DNA of 64,000 nt. Origin: Hyphomicrobium_A sp963726795 (GTDB lineage Bacteria; Pseudomonadota; Alphaproteobacteria; Rhizobiales; Hyphomicrobiaceae). Below are positions 16,082 to 25,058 of the stretch, in pieces. Position numbers and translations under genes: made by a program. The notes beneath the pieces are model-generated. The model saw only the letters and a program-made list of their open reading frames with translations, was not told the DNA's origin and ran no database searches. The stretch is taken from the NCBI GenBank assembly GCA_963726795.1, contig CAVSDD010000004.1:1178001-1242000 (forward strand), given 5' to 3'. Position 1 is the first letter of the stretch. Every line of letters begins with the position of its first letter.

Positions 16082-16731
16082 GCCGGATCCGGGACGTCTA
16101 CCGTGCGTTCGCGGGCGCGGTGACCCTTGCCCTCGTCGTGATGCAGTACGTTCAGGTGACTGAAGGCGATAGCGGCGCGGCGCTGCGCGCGGCCACGATC
16201 CACTTTTTCAGCTTCTTCACGATCCTGTCGAATTTGCTGGTCGCCGCCACCCTGCTGATTCCGCTCATCGCGCCGGCCTCGGCCGTGGGCCAGTTCCTGG
16301 CGCGGCCGTCGGTGCGCACGGCCGTCACCGCCTACATCATCGTCGTCGGCGTCGTGTACTACCTGCTGCTGGACGGCCTGAGCCAAGCCACCGGCTGGCG
16401 CCTCACCTTCGAGCTCGCGCTGCATTACCTGACGCCGCCGCTGTTCGTGCTCGACTGGTTGCTGTTTGTGCCCAAGGGCGATCTGGCGTGGATGCCGCGA
16501 GCGGGCGCGCTTGCGTTCCCCGCCGTCTATGCGGTTTGGATTCTCATCCTCGGCGCCGCGACGGGCTGGTATCCCTATCCCTTTCTCGACGTCGGCAAGC
16601 ACGGCTATGCCGGCGTGGGGTTGACCATCGCCTGGCTCGTGATCGCGTTCCTCATCCTGGGGCTCGCTCTCGTGGGATGCGGGCGCCTCATGCAGCGCAT
16701 GGGCTTAGCGGACCCGCCACACGACGCTTAG
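16078..16731 (+). CDS. Pr6Pr family membrane protein
   Basis: A 217-residue protein with six predicted membrane helices, including HFFSFFTILSNLLVA, the family-typical FFTxLSN motif, and a TPPLFVLDWLLF segment with the conserved D-W pair. The function of this family is not established. It is translationally coupled to the ICMT-family gene by a 4-base overlap, so the two probably act together. Confidence 0.8.
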   Translation: MSRIRDVYRAFAGAVTLALVVMQYVQVTEGDSGAALRAATIHFFSFFTILSNLLVAATLLIPLIAPASAVGQFLARPSVRTAVTAYIIVVGVVYYLLLDGLSQATGWRLTFELALHYLTPPLFVLDWLLFVPKGDLAWMPRAGALAFPAVYAVWILILGAATGWYPYPFLDVGKHGYAGVGLTIAWLVIAFLILGLALVGCGRLMQRMGLADPPHDA

Positions 16732-16866
16732 CCTCGGCCGCACCACTCCTTCGTGCGCGTATTAAGGATGCGCTCACTTGCTTCGGCGATTGATCCACCA
16801 GCTTACAAGATATTGAACACCTTCCATTGCAGCTAGCGGTTACCGGGTTTTTTGAGTTTTCCTGCG

Positions 16867-19086
16867 ATGGCCGCCACCGTACCAAATCGAACGTACGCAT
16901 TCTCCACGACTCCGATCGCTATTCTCGCGGGGGTGGGGATCACCATCATGGTCGTGTCGCTCGGCTTTGGCGCCGTCGAAACCGATGCATTGGCGTTCGC
17001 AAGGCAGCGGGCGACAATTCGAAACGCCATCGACCAACACGGGCTTTCGCTGGCACGCGAGCTGCGCGTGCAGACAGTGTGGACCGAGGCGTACGAAAAG
17101 ACGCGGGCCAATGATGTCGGCTGGATGCGATCTCTATACGGGATGTATTTGAGCCAGCTGCTCGGCTACGACCGCATATACGTGCTCTCCGGAGACGACA
17201 AGCTCGTCTACGGCTTCGTCCCCGCCGCCCAGTCGACCTCGACAAATTCGGCCCCGATCGGAACGGACCTCGAGGATCTGCTGCAAGCCGTTCGCGATCC
17301 AGGATCGGCGGCAGGTTACAATGTCGTCGTCACCGATGTGGCGCTCGGGGATGGCAAGGTTGTCCAGCATCGTGCCGTTGCCGATGTCCGCGATATCGGC
17401 GGCAGGCCCGCGACTGTCGTCGTCTCGACCATTCTTCCAGATCGGGGCGCTCAATCGAGCCCCACCGGGAAGCCGTACCTGCTCGTGGCCGTCGAAGATC
17501 TGGACCGAGCGTACACCAAGAGACTGGGCGCGGATTTCGGCCTGGGCGACTTGGAGTGGGTCACGAAAGGCCCACCGGCCGGCGACCTCACTGAAGTCAT
17601 CACGGCCCGCAACGGAACGTCCGTGGGCACTCTGGCTTGGCGCAATGATCAGCCCGGATTGGAGTTCCTGCGACGCATATCCCTCGGCCTCGGCCTGGCG
17701 ATGGTGCTCTTTTTCGGCCTGACGCTTCTGCTCATGCGCTGGAGCCGGCAGCAGGCGCAGCGGATTTTGGCAAGCGAAGCAAACGCGAGGCTGGCCGCGC
17801 GAACCGATGTGATGACAGGTTTGCCCAACCGGCTAGCTCTGCGCGAAATATTTCCGCGGCTCATCGATGAGGCAAAGAGGTCGCTATCGACGCTCGGAGT
17901 GATGTCGGTCGACATCGATGCGTTCGCGGGAATAAACGACAACTTCGGCACTGCCGTTGGAGACGCCGCGCTATTGGCGGTCGGAAAGCGACTGCAACGG
18001 CTGCTCAGACCTTTGCCTATCCTCGTCCGTCCGGGTGGGGACGACTTTATGATCCTGGTGCCGGGCCCCGATGCAAAACAGCTTGCGGAGCTTGCTCAGG
18101 ATGTCGTGGCCTGCGTGGCAGAGCCTATGGACCTCGAGGATGGCACGCGCATCTTCATCACGGCCTCCGTCGGCTATGCGCTCGCTCCCCACGATGGCGA
18201 TTCCGGCGACGACTTGGCACGCCGCACACAGCTGGCGCTCAGTCGAGCCAAGAAGGCCGGCGGTGGCGTTGCCATCGCCTTTGAGCCGCAGATGGACCTT
18301 GAGCTCAGCCAGCGCAGCGCCTTGGAGGCTGCCTTGCGCAAGGCCGTCAACGACGAGACGATCAGCGTCGTCTACCAGCCCTTGATGAATCCCAGCGGAA
18401 GTCGGGTTGTGGGAGCCGAAGCCCTGGCCCGGTGGACCGATCCGGTCCTGGGAACGATCTCGCCGGACGTGTTCATTCCCCTCGCCGAGGACACCGGCCT
18501 CATTCCCAAGATCGGCGAGTTCGTCTTGCGGCGAGCTGTCCGCGACGCCGCCGATTGGCAGGGCATCAGCGTGGCCGTCAACGTTTCGGCGGCCCAGATG
18601 TACCACGGCGACATCGTCGCCTTGGTGCAGGACGTGCTCAGCTGCGACGCGTTTCCCCCCGCCCGCCTGGAAGTCGAAATCACGGAAAGCGTGCTGCTCG
18701 AGGATGGGAAGCGAGCAAGCGATCAGATCAAGCAGTTGCAGGCGCTGGGTGTCAAAGTCGCCCTCGACGACTTCGGCATAGGATATTCGAGTTTGCACTA
18801 CCTGCGCAGCTTCGGTTTTGACAAGTTGAAGATCGACCGCAGCTTCCTCGAAGGTGTCGATCAATCAGGGGAAGGCTCAGTCATCCTTGCTTCGATCATC
18901 CAGCTCGGGCTGGACCTCAATCTGATCATCACGGCTGAAGGCGTCGAGACGCCCAGGCAGCAGCGCTGGCTCGCGGCTGCGGGTGTGCATCAAATGCAGG
19001 GGTTCTTGTTCGCGCGTCCGATGAGCGCTGCGCAGCTCGGTGAACTCATAGAATCGCAGTCGCACGAGGCACGCGCAGCAGGTTAA
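16867..19086 (+). CDS. Membrane cyclic-di-GMP signalling protein: CHASE4-like sensor, GGDEF, EAL
   Basis: A 739-residue protein. TM helix 1 (about 15-36), a periplasmic sensor of about 230 residues with CHASE4-type features, TM helix 2 (about 270-290), GGDEF (about 305-475) and EAL (about 490-735). The GGDEF loop reads GGDDF instead of GGDEF/GGEEF, so cyclase activity may be lost or altered. The EAL domain keeps all key motifs (AEALARW, NVSA, EITES, DDFGIGYSS, KIDRSF, AEGVET), so phosphodiesterase activity on cyclic-di-GMP is likely. ATG at 16867 is used; a TTG 15 bases upstream is less likely. Confidence 0.92.
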   Translation: MAATVPNRTYAFSTTPIAILAGVGITIMVVSLGFGAVETDALAFARQRATIRNAIDQHGLSLARELRVQTVWTEAYEKTRANDVGWMRSLYGMYLSQLLGYDRIYVLSGDDKLVYGFVPAAQSTSTNSAPIGTDLEDLLQAVRDPGSAAGYNVVVTDVALGDGKVVQHRAVADVRDIGGRPATVVVSTILPDRGAQSSPTGKPYLLVAVEDLDRAYTKRLGADFGLGDLEWVTKGPPAGDLTEVITARNGTSVGTLAWRNDQPGLEFLRRISLGLGLAMVLFFGLTLLLMRWSRQQAQRILASEANARLAARTDVMTGLPNRLALREIFPRLIDEAKRSLSTLGVMSVDIDAFAGINDNFGTAVGDAALLAVGKRLQRLLRPLPILVRPGGDDFMILVPGPDAKQLAELAQDVVACVAEPMDLEDGTRIFITASVGYALAPHDGDSGDDLARRTQLALSRAKKAGGGVAIAFEPQMDLELSQRSALEAALRKAVNDETISVVYQPLMNPSGSRVVGAEALARWTDPVLGTISPDVFIPLAEDTGLIPKIGEFVLRRAVRDAADWQGISVAVNVSAAQMYHGDIVALVQDVLSCDAFPPARLEVEITESVLLEDGKRASDQIKQLQALGVKVALDDFGIGYSSLHYLRSFGFDKLKIDRSFLEGVDQSGEGSVILASIIQLGLDLNLIITAEGVETPRQQRWLAAAGVHQMQGFLFARPMSAAQLGELIESQSHEARAAG

Positions 19087-19186
19087 GGCGCTGCAGATCG
19101 TTTGCGGGTTCTGCAAACCATCGTTCGACAATCATTCAATTAGCGCGCACGCTCTTTGGTCGATCCGACTACAGAGCCAGGCGGCC

Positions 19187-19399
19187 ATGCCCTCCACCGG
19201 CACCTTCGTTGCCCCAGAATTGATGGATTTGATAACGCGAGCGCTCGATGCCGCGTGCGCCGACTTGCGGTCTGAGCACAAGGACGACGGCGCGGTGGCG
19301 CGCACACTTATGACCGTGAGCCTGATGACAGCGGTGGGTGCAGGTGAACGCGACCCCTACCGGCTGAAGCTTGCCGCGCTGCAGGCGATTGACCGGTAG
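19187..19399 (+). CDS. Small hypothetical protein
   Basis: 70 residues (MPSTGTFVAPELMDLITRAL...) forming two or three helices, with a conserved-looking GAGERDPYRLKLAALQAI end. Short proteins of this look occur in Hyphomicrobiales next to signalling genes. No domain assigned; the ribosome site is weak. Confidence 0.55.
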   Translation: MPSTGTFVAPELMDLITRALDAACADLRSEHKDDGAVARTLMTVSLMTAVGAGERDPYRLKLAALQAIDR

Positions 19400-19460
19400 T
19401 TGCGCGCGCCGTTGTCTCGGAACGCAACCGCGAAGCCTGGGGCCAGTGCGTAGTCTTGGG

Positions 19461-19895
19461 CTAGTTCGCGCGCACGTGGTTGATCTCGAGCCAATATTTC
19501 CCGATGTCGCGCACCGCTTCGGTGAACTGCTCGAAGTCGACCGGCTTGATGATGTAGCTGTTGGCTCCGACGTCGTAGGTGCGCATGACATCTCGCTCCT
19601 CGGCGGAGGACGTCAGGACGACCACCGGAATTTGCCGGGTGCGCGGGTCTCCTTTGACACGCTTGAGCACCTCGTGGCCGTCGAGCTTCGGAAGCTTCAA
19701 GTCCAACAGAATAATTCTGGGAAGGCGTTCGGGGACTTCGGACCCTGCGCCAAATAGATACTCAATGGCCTCTACGCCGTCACGGGCGACGTGAATGTGG
19801 TTGGCGAGGTTGGCCGTCTTGAACGCGTGCAGTGTCAGCGTCACGTCGCTCAAGTTGTCCTCCACGAGGAGAATATCGCTGTGTTCGCGGGTCAT
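19461..19895 (-). CDS. Single-domain response regulator (Rcp1-like)
   Basis: A 144-residue receiver domain: acidic pair Glu12-Asp13, phosphoacceptor Asp65 (LLDLKLPK), Thr in VVLTSS, and Lys in YIIKPVD. It has no output domain, so it probably works by protein contact or phosphotransfer. Its ATG overlaps the histidine kinase stop by 4 bases, making the two a likely cognate pair. The sequence resembles regulators partnered with phytochrome-type kinases. Confidence 0.92.
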   Translation of the reverse strand: MTREHSDILLVEDNLSDVTLTLHAFKTANLANHIHVARDGVEAIEYLFGAGSEVPERLPRIILLDLKLPKLDGHEVLKRVKGDPRTRQIPVVVLTSSAEERDVMRTYDVGANSYIIKPVDFEQFTEAVRDIGKYWLEINHVRAN

Positions 19896-21091
19896 GTGCC
19901 AACAGGCTCCACAGTGAAGAAGAATGTCGCGCCCTTATCGACCTCGGCTTCGGCCCAGATTCTGCATCCATGCCGCTGGACGATGCGCTGAACGATTGCA
20001 AGCCCGACTCCGGTTCCCTCGAAGTCTTCCGCGCGATGCAACCGCGTGAAGACGTCGAAAAGTTTATTGGCGTACCGCATGTCGAAGCCAACCCCGTTGT
20101 CACGAACAAAGATCACGGTCTCGCCGTCGATCACCTGCGCGCCGATCTCGATATGTGCCTTCGCGCGGGTGCGCGTGTACTTGAACGCATTGTCGATCAG
20201 GTTGATCAGCACTTGCCTGAGCAGGCTCGGGTCGCCCAATACGTCAGGCAGGTCGCCCACTGCGACCCAAACTTCCCGGCCCTCGGTCCGGTGCGTCGCC
20301 ACGACGGCTTCCACCATCCCATTGACGTGCACGATCTGCTTGGTCAGCGGGGCGCGGTTCAGCCGGGAGAAAGCCAGCAGGTCATCCACCAGCTGACCCA
20401 TCTGCACCGCGTTGTCGCGCACCAAACGCAGAAACCCCAGCAATTCCTCGCCCAGCGTCGCGGCGTTTTGCTCGAGAACGATGCGACTGAATGCGTTGAT
20501 CGCGCGCAATGGCGCGCGCAAATCATGTGAGACGCTGTAGGAGAATGCTTCCAGCTCTCCGACGGCGTCTTGCAACTCCAGATTCTTCTCCTGCAGCTCC
20601 ATCTCGTGGCGCTTGTGCTCGGTCATGTCGCGCACCACGGTTCCGAAGCCTTGCAACTGGCCGGAAGCATCGTGGATGGCGGTAATGACCACGTTCGCCC
20701 AGAATCGATCGCCGTCCTTGCGGACCAGCCAACCTTCGTGTTCGTCACGGCCGTCAACTTCAGCCGTATGAAGATAGCTTTGCGGGCGTCCATCAGCGAC
20801 ATCGTCGGGGCCGTAGAACCGCAAGAACGACTGCCCGATGATCTCTCCGGCCGCGTATCCCTTGATGCGCGTCGCTCCCGCGTTCCAAGTGGTCACGAGA
20901 CCCTGTGTGTCCAGAAGGACAATGGCGTAATCGTTGATGGTGTCGACGAGGAGCCGGATCCGCTCTGCCTTGTCGTGCTCGTCGAGAATTGGCGCCCCCC
21001 CGCGAGCCGGGGAGGCGTCGCGGACCTCGGCCACCTTGGTGGCAGCGCGGGCGCCGATCGCTGCGCGTGTAGGCGAGGAGGCAGGTATCAC
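19892..21091 (-). CDS. Soluble PAS-domain sensor histidine kinase
   Basis: A 399-residue kinase without membrane helices. PAS domain (about 45-165, with NAGATRIKGYAAGEIIGQ and a C-terminal GFGTVVRDMTEHKR cap), a coiled-coil linker, HisKA with His189 (SVSHDLRAPLRAI), and HATPase with N-box NLIDNAFKYT, G1 DNGVGFDM and GTGVGLAIV. The kinase core is of the family often found with bacteriophytochromes and Rcp1-like regulators. The ligand is unknown. It is followed by the overlapping response regulator gene and preceded by a cyclic-di-GMP protein gene 15 bases away on the same strand. Confidence 0.93.
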   Translation of the reverse strand: MIPASSPTRAAIGARAATKVAEVRDASPARGGAPILDEHDKAERIRLLVDTINDYAIVLLDTQGLVTTWNAGATRIKGYAAGEIIGQSFLRFYGPDDVADGRPQSYLHTAEVDGRDEHEGWLVRKDGDRFWANVVITAIHDASGQLQGFGTVVRDMTEHKRHEMELQEKNLELQDAVGELEAFSYSVSHDLRAPLRAINAFSRIVLEQNAATLGEELLGFLRLVRDNAVQMGQLVDDLLAFSRLNRAPLTKQIVHVNGMVEAVVATHRTEGREVWVAVGDLPDVLGDPSLLRQVLINLIDNAFKYTRTRAKAHIEIGAQVIDGETVIFVRDNGVGFDMRYANKLFDVFTRLHRAEDFEGTGVGLAIVQRIVQRHGCRIWAEAEVDKGATFFFTVEPVGT

Positions 21092-21106
21092 TTCGGCTTC
21101 CCTATC

Positions 21107-22900
21107 TCAGGCGGCAGTCTTTTGGACTACGGGTGACTTGCAACGGCGCACGTTTGCCCGCTTGCTCGCTCGCGCGTACATGCGCTTGAACGAGATTTCG
21201 TCGTCCCTGGGCGTGGCCACGCCGACGTTCGCGGTCGCGCCGATGGCGAGCGTCGAGTAGGGAATGAGGCTCGTTCTGATTTTCTTTCGCAACAAAGCTG
21301 CGAATGACTCCGCACTGGTTGATGTCATGTCCGTATCGAACACCGCGAACTCGTCGCCTTGAATGCGGCCGATAATCCCGTAAGGGCTCATCTCGACCCG
21401 GCACAGATCGGCGATATCGGCCAAGACGCGGTCTCCGGCGGCCCGGCCGTGGGCCTCGTTTATTTGCGCGAGGTTCCTGATGTTGACCGTTATGCAGGCT
21501 GACGATCGGCCTGATTGCTTGTTGCGTGCGAAGGCGGCTGAGGCCTCCGCGAAGAAGGCACGCGCAGAAAGCGCGCCCGTCAAAGCATCGAGCTTGGCAA
21601 GCTGTCGCAGCTCTAGCTCGTCCATCACGACGTTGGCCAGGTCTTGCAGGAAGCCGATCTGATCGGGTCTGAATTCGCGCGGGACGACGTCCGTAACGCA
21701 CAGCGTCCCGATATTCTGGCCCATCGACGTACGCAACGGCACGCCCAGGTAGGAACGGGTCTTCTGCGGGCCGACCACGAGCGGACTGTACCGGAATCTG
21801 GCGTCATCGAGGGCATCGGGGACCGCCAATGGCTGGTCGCTGCGGATTGCGTGCGTGCAGAACGAAATGTTGCGCGGCATCTCGTCTTGCTCGACGCCCT
21901 GGCGCGATTTGAACCATTGGCGATCGCGGTCCACCAGCGACACCGTGGCCGTTGCAACGCCAAGTCCCCACTTCGCCATGCGGGTGATCCTGTCGAAGAA
22001 CTCCTCGGCCGGTGAATCGAGGATGCCGTATCGATAAAGCACCTCGAGACGCTGTTCCTCGAACTCGGCATGACCTTCGCCCCACCCTTTGCGCAAATTC
22101 TGTGGGTTCGACCACGTCCGTTCCGATGCGGCGGCTTTTGTCGGGGTGAGTAGGGCCGCGAACTTGGTGGCGCTTATGGGAGGGCTGAAGAAATATCCCT
22201 GCCCGTCGGAGCAGCCTTCTGCCCTGACCACTTCGAGCTGTCGCTCCGTTTCTATGCCTTCCGCGGTGGTTGCCATGCCGAGGTTCGTGCCGAGCCGCGC
22301 AACGGCGCGGATGATCGCGCGCGAGCTTGCTTCCTGCGTTGAAAGCGTGCGTACGAAGGAGCGATCGATTTTGATGCGATCGAAGGCAAAGCGCTGCAGA
22401 TAGCTGAGCGACGAATATCCAGTGCCGAAGTCATCGAGCGCGATGCGCACGCCTAAAGCATGCAGCTGCTGCAGCGTCTGCGTCACGTGTTCGTTGTCGT
22501 CGATCAGGACGGATTCCGTGATCTCGAGTTCGAGCCTGGCTGGCGCTAACCCGGATTTTTCCACGGCCGCGGCGACCTGCGCCGGCAGCCGGTTGGATTT
22601 GAACTGGACGACGGAGAGGTTGACCGCGACCTTGATGTGGGGCGGCCACGCGCCTGCATCGGCGCATGCCCGTTCAAGGACCCAGGCGCCGATGGGTTCG
22701 ATCAGGCCCGATGCCTCGGCCGCTGGGACAAATACTGCTGGCGAAATTGCGCCCTGTTGCGGGTGAGTCCATCGCAAGAGCGCCTCGCAACCGGAGATCG
22801 CGTTGGTTTCGAGATTTATCGTCGGCTGATAGTCAAGCCGCAACTCGCCTCGGTCGAGTGCGAGCCCCAAGTCCTCTTTCAAATCCATAGCGACTGCCAC
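21107..22900 (-). CDS. Cytoplasmic EAL-GAF-GGDEF protein
   Basis: A 597-residue protein with domains in the reverse of the usual order: EAL first (about 9-250), GAF (about 280-430), then GGDEF-like (about 435-590). The EAL motifs are intact (CEALLRW, NLSV, EITES, DDFGTGYSS, KIDRSF, AEGIET), so it may be an active phosphodiesterase. The GGDEF signature is degenerate, reading IQGDEF, and the metal-binding motif is NIRNLAQINEAHG, so cyclase activity is doubtful and a GTP-sensing role is possible. The GAF is similar in style to that of the cyclase at 5957. It probably shares a transcript with the kinase and regulator downstream. Confidence 0.9.
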   Translation of the reverse strand: MAVAMDLKEDLGLALDRGELRLDYQPTINLETNAISGCEALLRWTHPQQGAISPAVFVPAAEASGLIEPIGAWVLERACADAGAWPPHIKVAVNLSVVQFKSNRLPAQVAAAVEKSGLAPARLELEITESVLIDDNEHVTQTLQQLHALGVRIALDDFGTGYSSLSYLQRFAFDRIKIDRSFVRTLSTQEASSRAIIRAVARLGTNLGMATTAEGIETERQLEVVRAEGCSDGQGYFFSPPISATKFAALLTPTKAAASERTWSNPQNLRKGWGEGHAEFEEQRLEVLYRYGILDSPAEEFFDRITRMAKWGLGVATATVSLVDRDRQWFKSRQGVEQDEMPRNISFCTHAIRSDQPLAVPDALDDARFRYSPLVVGPQKTRSYLGVPLRTSMGQNIGTLCVTDVVPREFRPDQIGFLQDLANVVMDELELRQLAKLDALTGALSARAFFAEASAAFARNKQSGRSSACITVNIRNLAQINEAHGRAAGDRVLADIADLCRVEMSPYGIIGRIQGDEFAVFDTDMTSTSAESFAALLRKKIRTSLIPYSTLAIGATANVGVATPRDDEISFKRMYARASKRANVRRCKSPVVQKTAA

Positions 22901-23086
22901 CGCCGGTCACGCGCTTGTATCGTCGAGGAATTTATAGTCAGCGCCCTGAGTATGGTCTCGTGGACGATCTCTCCATGTCTGCCCGCTGACAGGCATACAA
23001 CAGGGATTATCGGCCGTATGCTGAACTTGCACTTAACGCAGCGCACCGCCATATTGAGCAGATCACCGCCGCGCCGTTAGCCCGGG

Positions 23087-23842
23087 ATGACTGAGAGACC
23101 GTGTGCTCCCGCTTCGCTTGTTCAGAAGAGGGATGCAGGTGTGTCGGCTCTCCGCTCTCGTAACCATTTGTTAGCTTCGTTGTCCGCCGACGACTTTGCG
23201 GCGCTCGAGCCGCATTTCCAGATCGTCGAAATGATTCACGAATCCGTGCTGTTCAAAACCGGCGATCCGATTACGCGCGTGTACTTTCCCTACAGCGGCA
23301 TCATTTCGTTGGTCGCCGACCTTGCGGGCGGGGAAATGATCGAGGTTGCGATGGTCGGCCGCGATGGCGCCGTCGGCGGCATGTCGCAATTCATAGGCAA
23401 CCTGGCGGCGAACACCGGCATCATTCAGCTTCCCGGCGTCGCTTGCTGTATCTCGCCGGCCAGCCTGGCCGAGGGCTGGGAGCGCAGCGCTCGGCTCCGC
23501 GCCGTGCTGGTACGCAACGAGCAATTTGCGTTTGTGCAGGCCCAGCAATCGGCAGCCTGCAATGCAAGCCACTCCGTCGAGGCGCGCATGGCGCGCTGGA
23601 TCCTGCGCGTGCGGGATCTCAGTGGCGCCGACAGCTTCCCGCTCACGCAAGAATTTTTGGCGCAGATGATCGGAAGTCGACGCACCAGCGTGTCGTTGAC
23701 GGCCAACGCTTTGCAGGAGGCGGGGCTCATTCGCTACCGCCGCGGGCACATGGAAATCACGAACGTCGAAGGTTTGGAAGGCTTCGCGTGCGAATGCTAC
23801 GCGACGGTCAAGAGCCAGGGCGACCGGCTCCAGTTGAATTAA
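23087..23842 (+). CDS. Crp/Fnr-family transcription regulator
   Basis: A 251-residue protein with an N-terminal cyclic-nucleotide-binding-like beta roll (about 30-150; VLFKTGDPITRVYFPYSG, EVAMVGRDGAVGG) and a C-terminal winged helix (about 170-235; FLAQMIGSRRTSVSLTANALQEAGLI). No Fe-S or heme ligand cysteines of the FNR or CooA kind are obvious. The beta roll lacks the classical cAMP RxSS motif, so the ligand is unknown. It is transcribed alone; downstream on the same strand is the FAD oxidoreductase. Confidence 0.88.
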   Translation: MTERPCAPASLVQKRDAGVSALRSRNHLLASLSADDFAALEPHFQIVEMIHESVLFKTGDPITRVYFPYSGIISLVADLAGGEMIEVAMVGRDGAVGGMSQFIGNLAANTGIIQLPGVACCISPASLAEGWERSARLRAVLVRNEQFAFVQAQQSAACNASHSVEARMARWILRVRDLSGADSFPLTQEFLAQMIGSRRTSVSLTANALQEAGLIRYRRGHMEITNVEGLEGFACECYATVKSQGDRLQLN

Positions 23843-23918
23843 GCAACCGCAAGCAGGGACCGGCCGCGCCTGTTACCTGTGGCTTGCGCGCCGACTGCAC
23901 TCGTGCCGTAATTCTCCC

Positions 23919-25058
23919 ATGGCGGATTTCGATGCCATTTCGGTCGGCGGTGGGCTCGCTGGCGCGGCGTTCGCGCTGGAAATGGCGCGGGCCGGCGCGC
24001 GCGTCGCCGTCATCGAGCGCACGGCCGGCTCGGCGTTGAAAGTGTGCGGCGATTTCCTGAGCCGCGAGGCGCAGGAGCTTCTCACCCACCTCGGCCTTGA
24101 CCTGGCGCTGCTCGGCGCGGTGCCGATCAAGACGCTGCGGCTCGCAACCGGCGAGCGCCACGCCGACGCGCCGCTGCCTTTCGCTGCCGCCGGCCTGTCT
24201 CGCCTCTGCCTCGATGAAGCGCTGCTCGCCGCCGCGCAGGCAGCGGGCGCCGAGATCATTCGTGGCGAAACCGCCAGCGCGCTCGAGCCCGACGCGAACG
24301 GGGTGAGGGTGCGCCTCGGCGCCAAGACGATTACCGCTGATTGCGCCGCGCTCGCGACCGGCAAGCACAACCTGCGCGGCTTCCCGCGCGCGCCAGCCGC
24401 CATCACCGCCTACAAAATCCAGTTCGAGCCGACGCCCGCCGCCAGAGACCAGCTCAAAGACATCGTCCAGCTCGTCGCCTACCGCGGCGGCTACATCGGC
24501 GCCTGCGAGGTGGAGGACGGCGCGATCACGATCTGCTGGCTGATCGACGCGACCGCCATGCGCGAGGTCGGCGCCGACTGGACGGCGCAGCTTGCGCACA
24601 TTGCGCGCGGGTCCCCGGCGCTGGGCGATCTGCTGGCCGGCGCGCGCTATCTCTCCGCACGCCCCGCCGCCGTCTCCGGCATCCCGTTCGGGTACAAGCG
24701 CCGCGACGCGCTCGCGCCCAACGTCTACGCGGTCGGCGACCAGCTCTGCGTCATCCCCTCGTTCACGGGCGACGGCACGTCGCTGGCACTGGCGTCGGGC
24801 GCCGGGGCCGGGCACGCCTGCTCGGCCGGAAAAACAGCAGGGGAATTCCAGCGCGCATTTCTCGGACGCGTGCGCATGCAATTCTTCTGCGCCGGTGCCG
24901 TCGACACGCTTTTCAAATCGGCCCCGCTGCGCTCCTTGAGTGTGCGCGCCGTCGCGGCGATGCCGGCGCTGGCCCAGCTCGCAACAAGCGTCACGCGGAT
25001 CAGGGATTATGAAACACCGAGCAACCGCGCGAGCTACAGCTCGAGCACGATGAAGTAG
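23919..25058 (+). CDS. FAD-dependent oxidoreductase (geranylgeranyl-reductase / monooxygenase-like)
   Basis: A 379-residue flavoprotein. The N-terminal dinucleotide motif is VGGGLAGAAFALEMARAGARV..E, then KVCGDFLSREA and the C-terminal FAD motif YAVGDQLCVIPSFTGDGTSLAL. The family includes flavin monooxygenases and polyprenyl reductases. Its 3' end overlaps the type III polyketide synthase gene by 25 bases tail to tail. Flavoproteins of this kind often accompany type III PKS genes and hydroxylate or oxidise their phenolic products, so a tailoring role is a reasonable inference. Confidence 0.85.
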   Translation: MADFDAISVGGGLAGAAFALEMARAGARVAVIERTAGSALKVCGDFLSREAQELLTHLGLDLALLGAVPIKTLRLATGERHADAPLPFAAAGLSRLCLDEALLAAAQAAGAEIIRGETASALEPDANGVRVRLGAKTITADCAALATGKHNLRGFPRAPAAITAYKIQFEPTPAARDQLKDIVQLVAYRGGYIGACEVEDGAITICWLIDATAMREVGADWTAQLAHIARGSPALGDLLAGARYLSARPAAVSGIPFGYKRRDALAPNVYAVGDQLCVIPSFTGDGTSLALASGAGAGHACSAGKTAGEFQRAFLGRVRMQFFCAGAVDTLFKSAPLRSLSVRAVAAMPALAQLATSVTRIRDYETPSNRASYSSSTMK

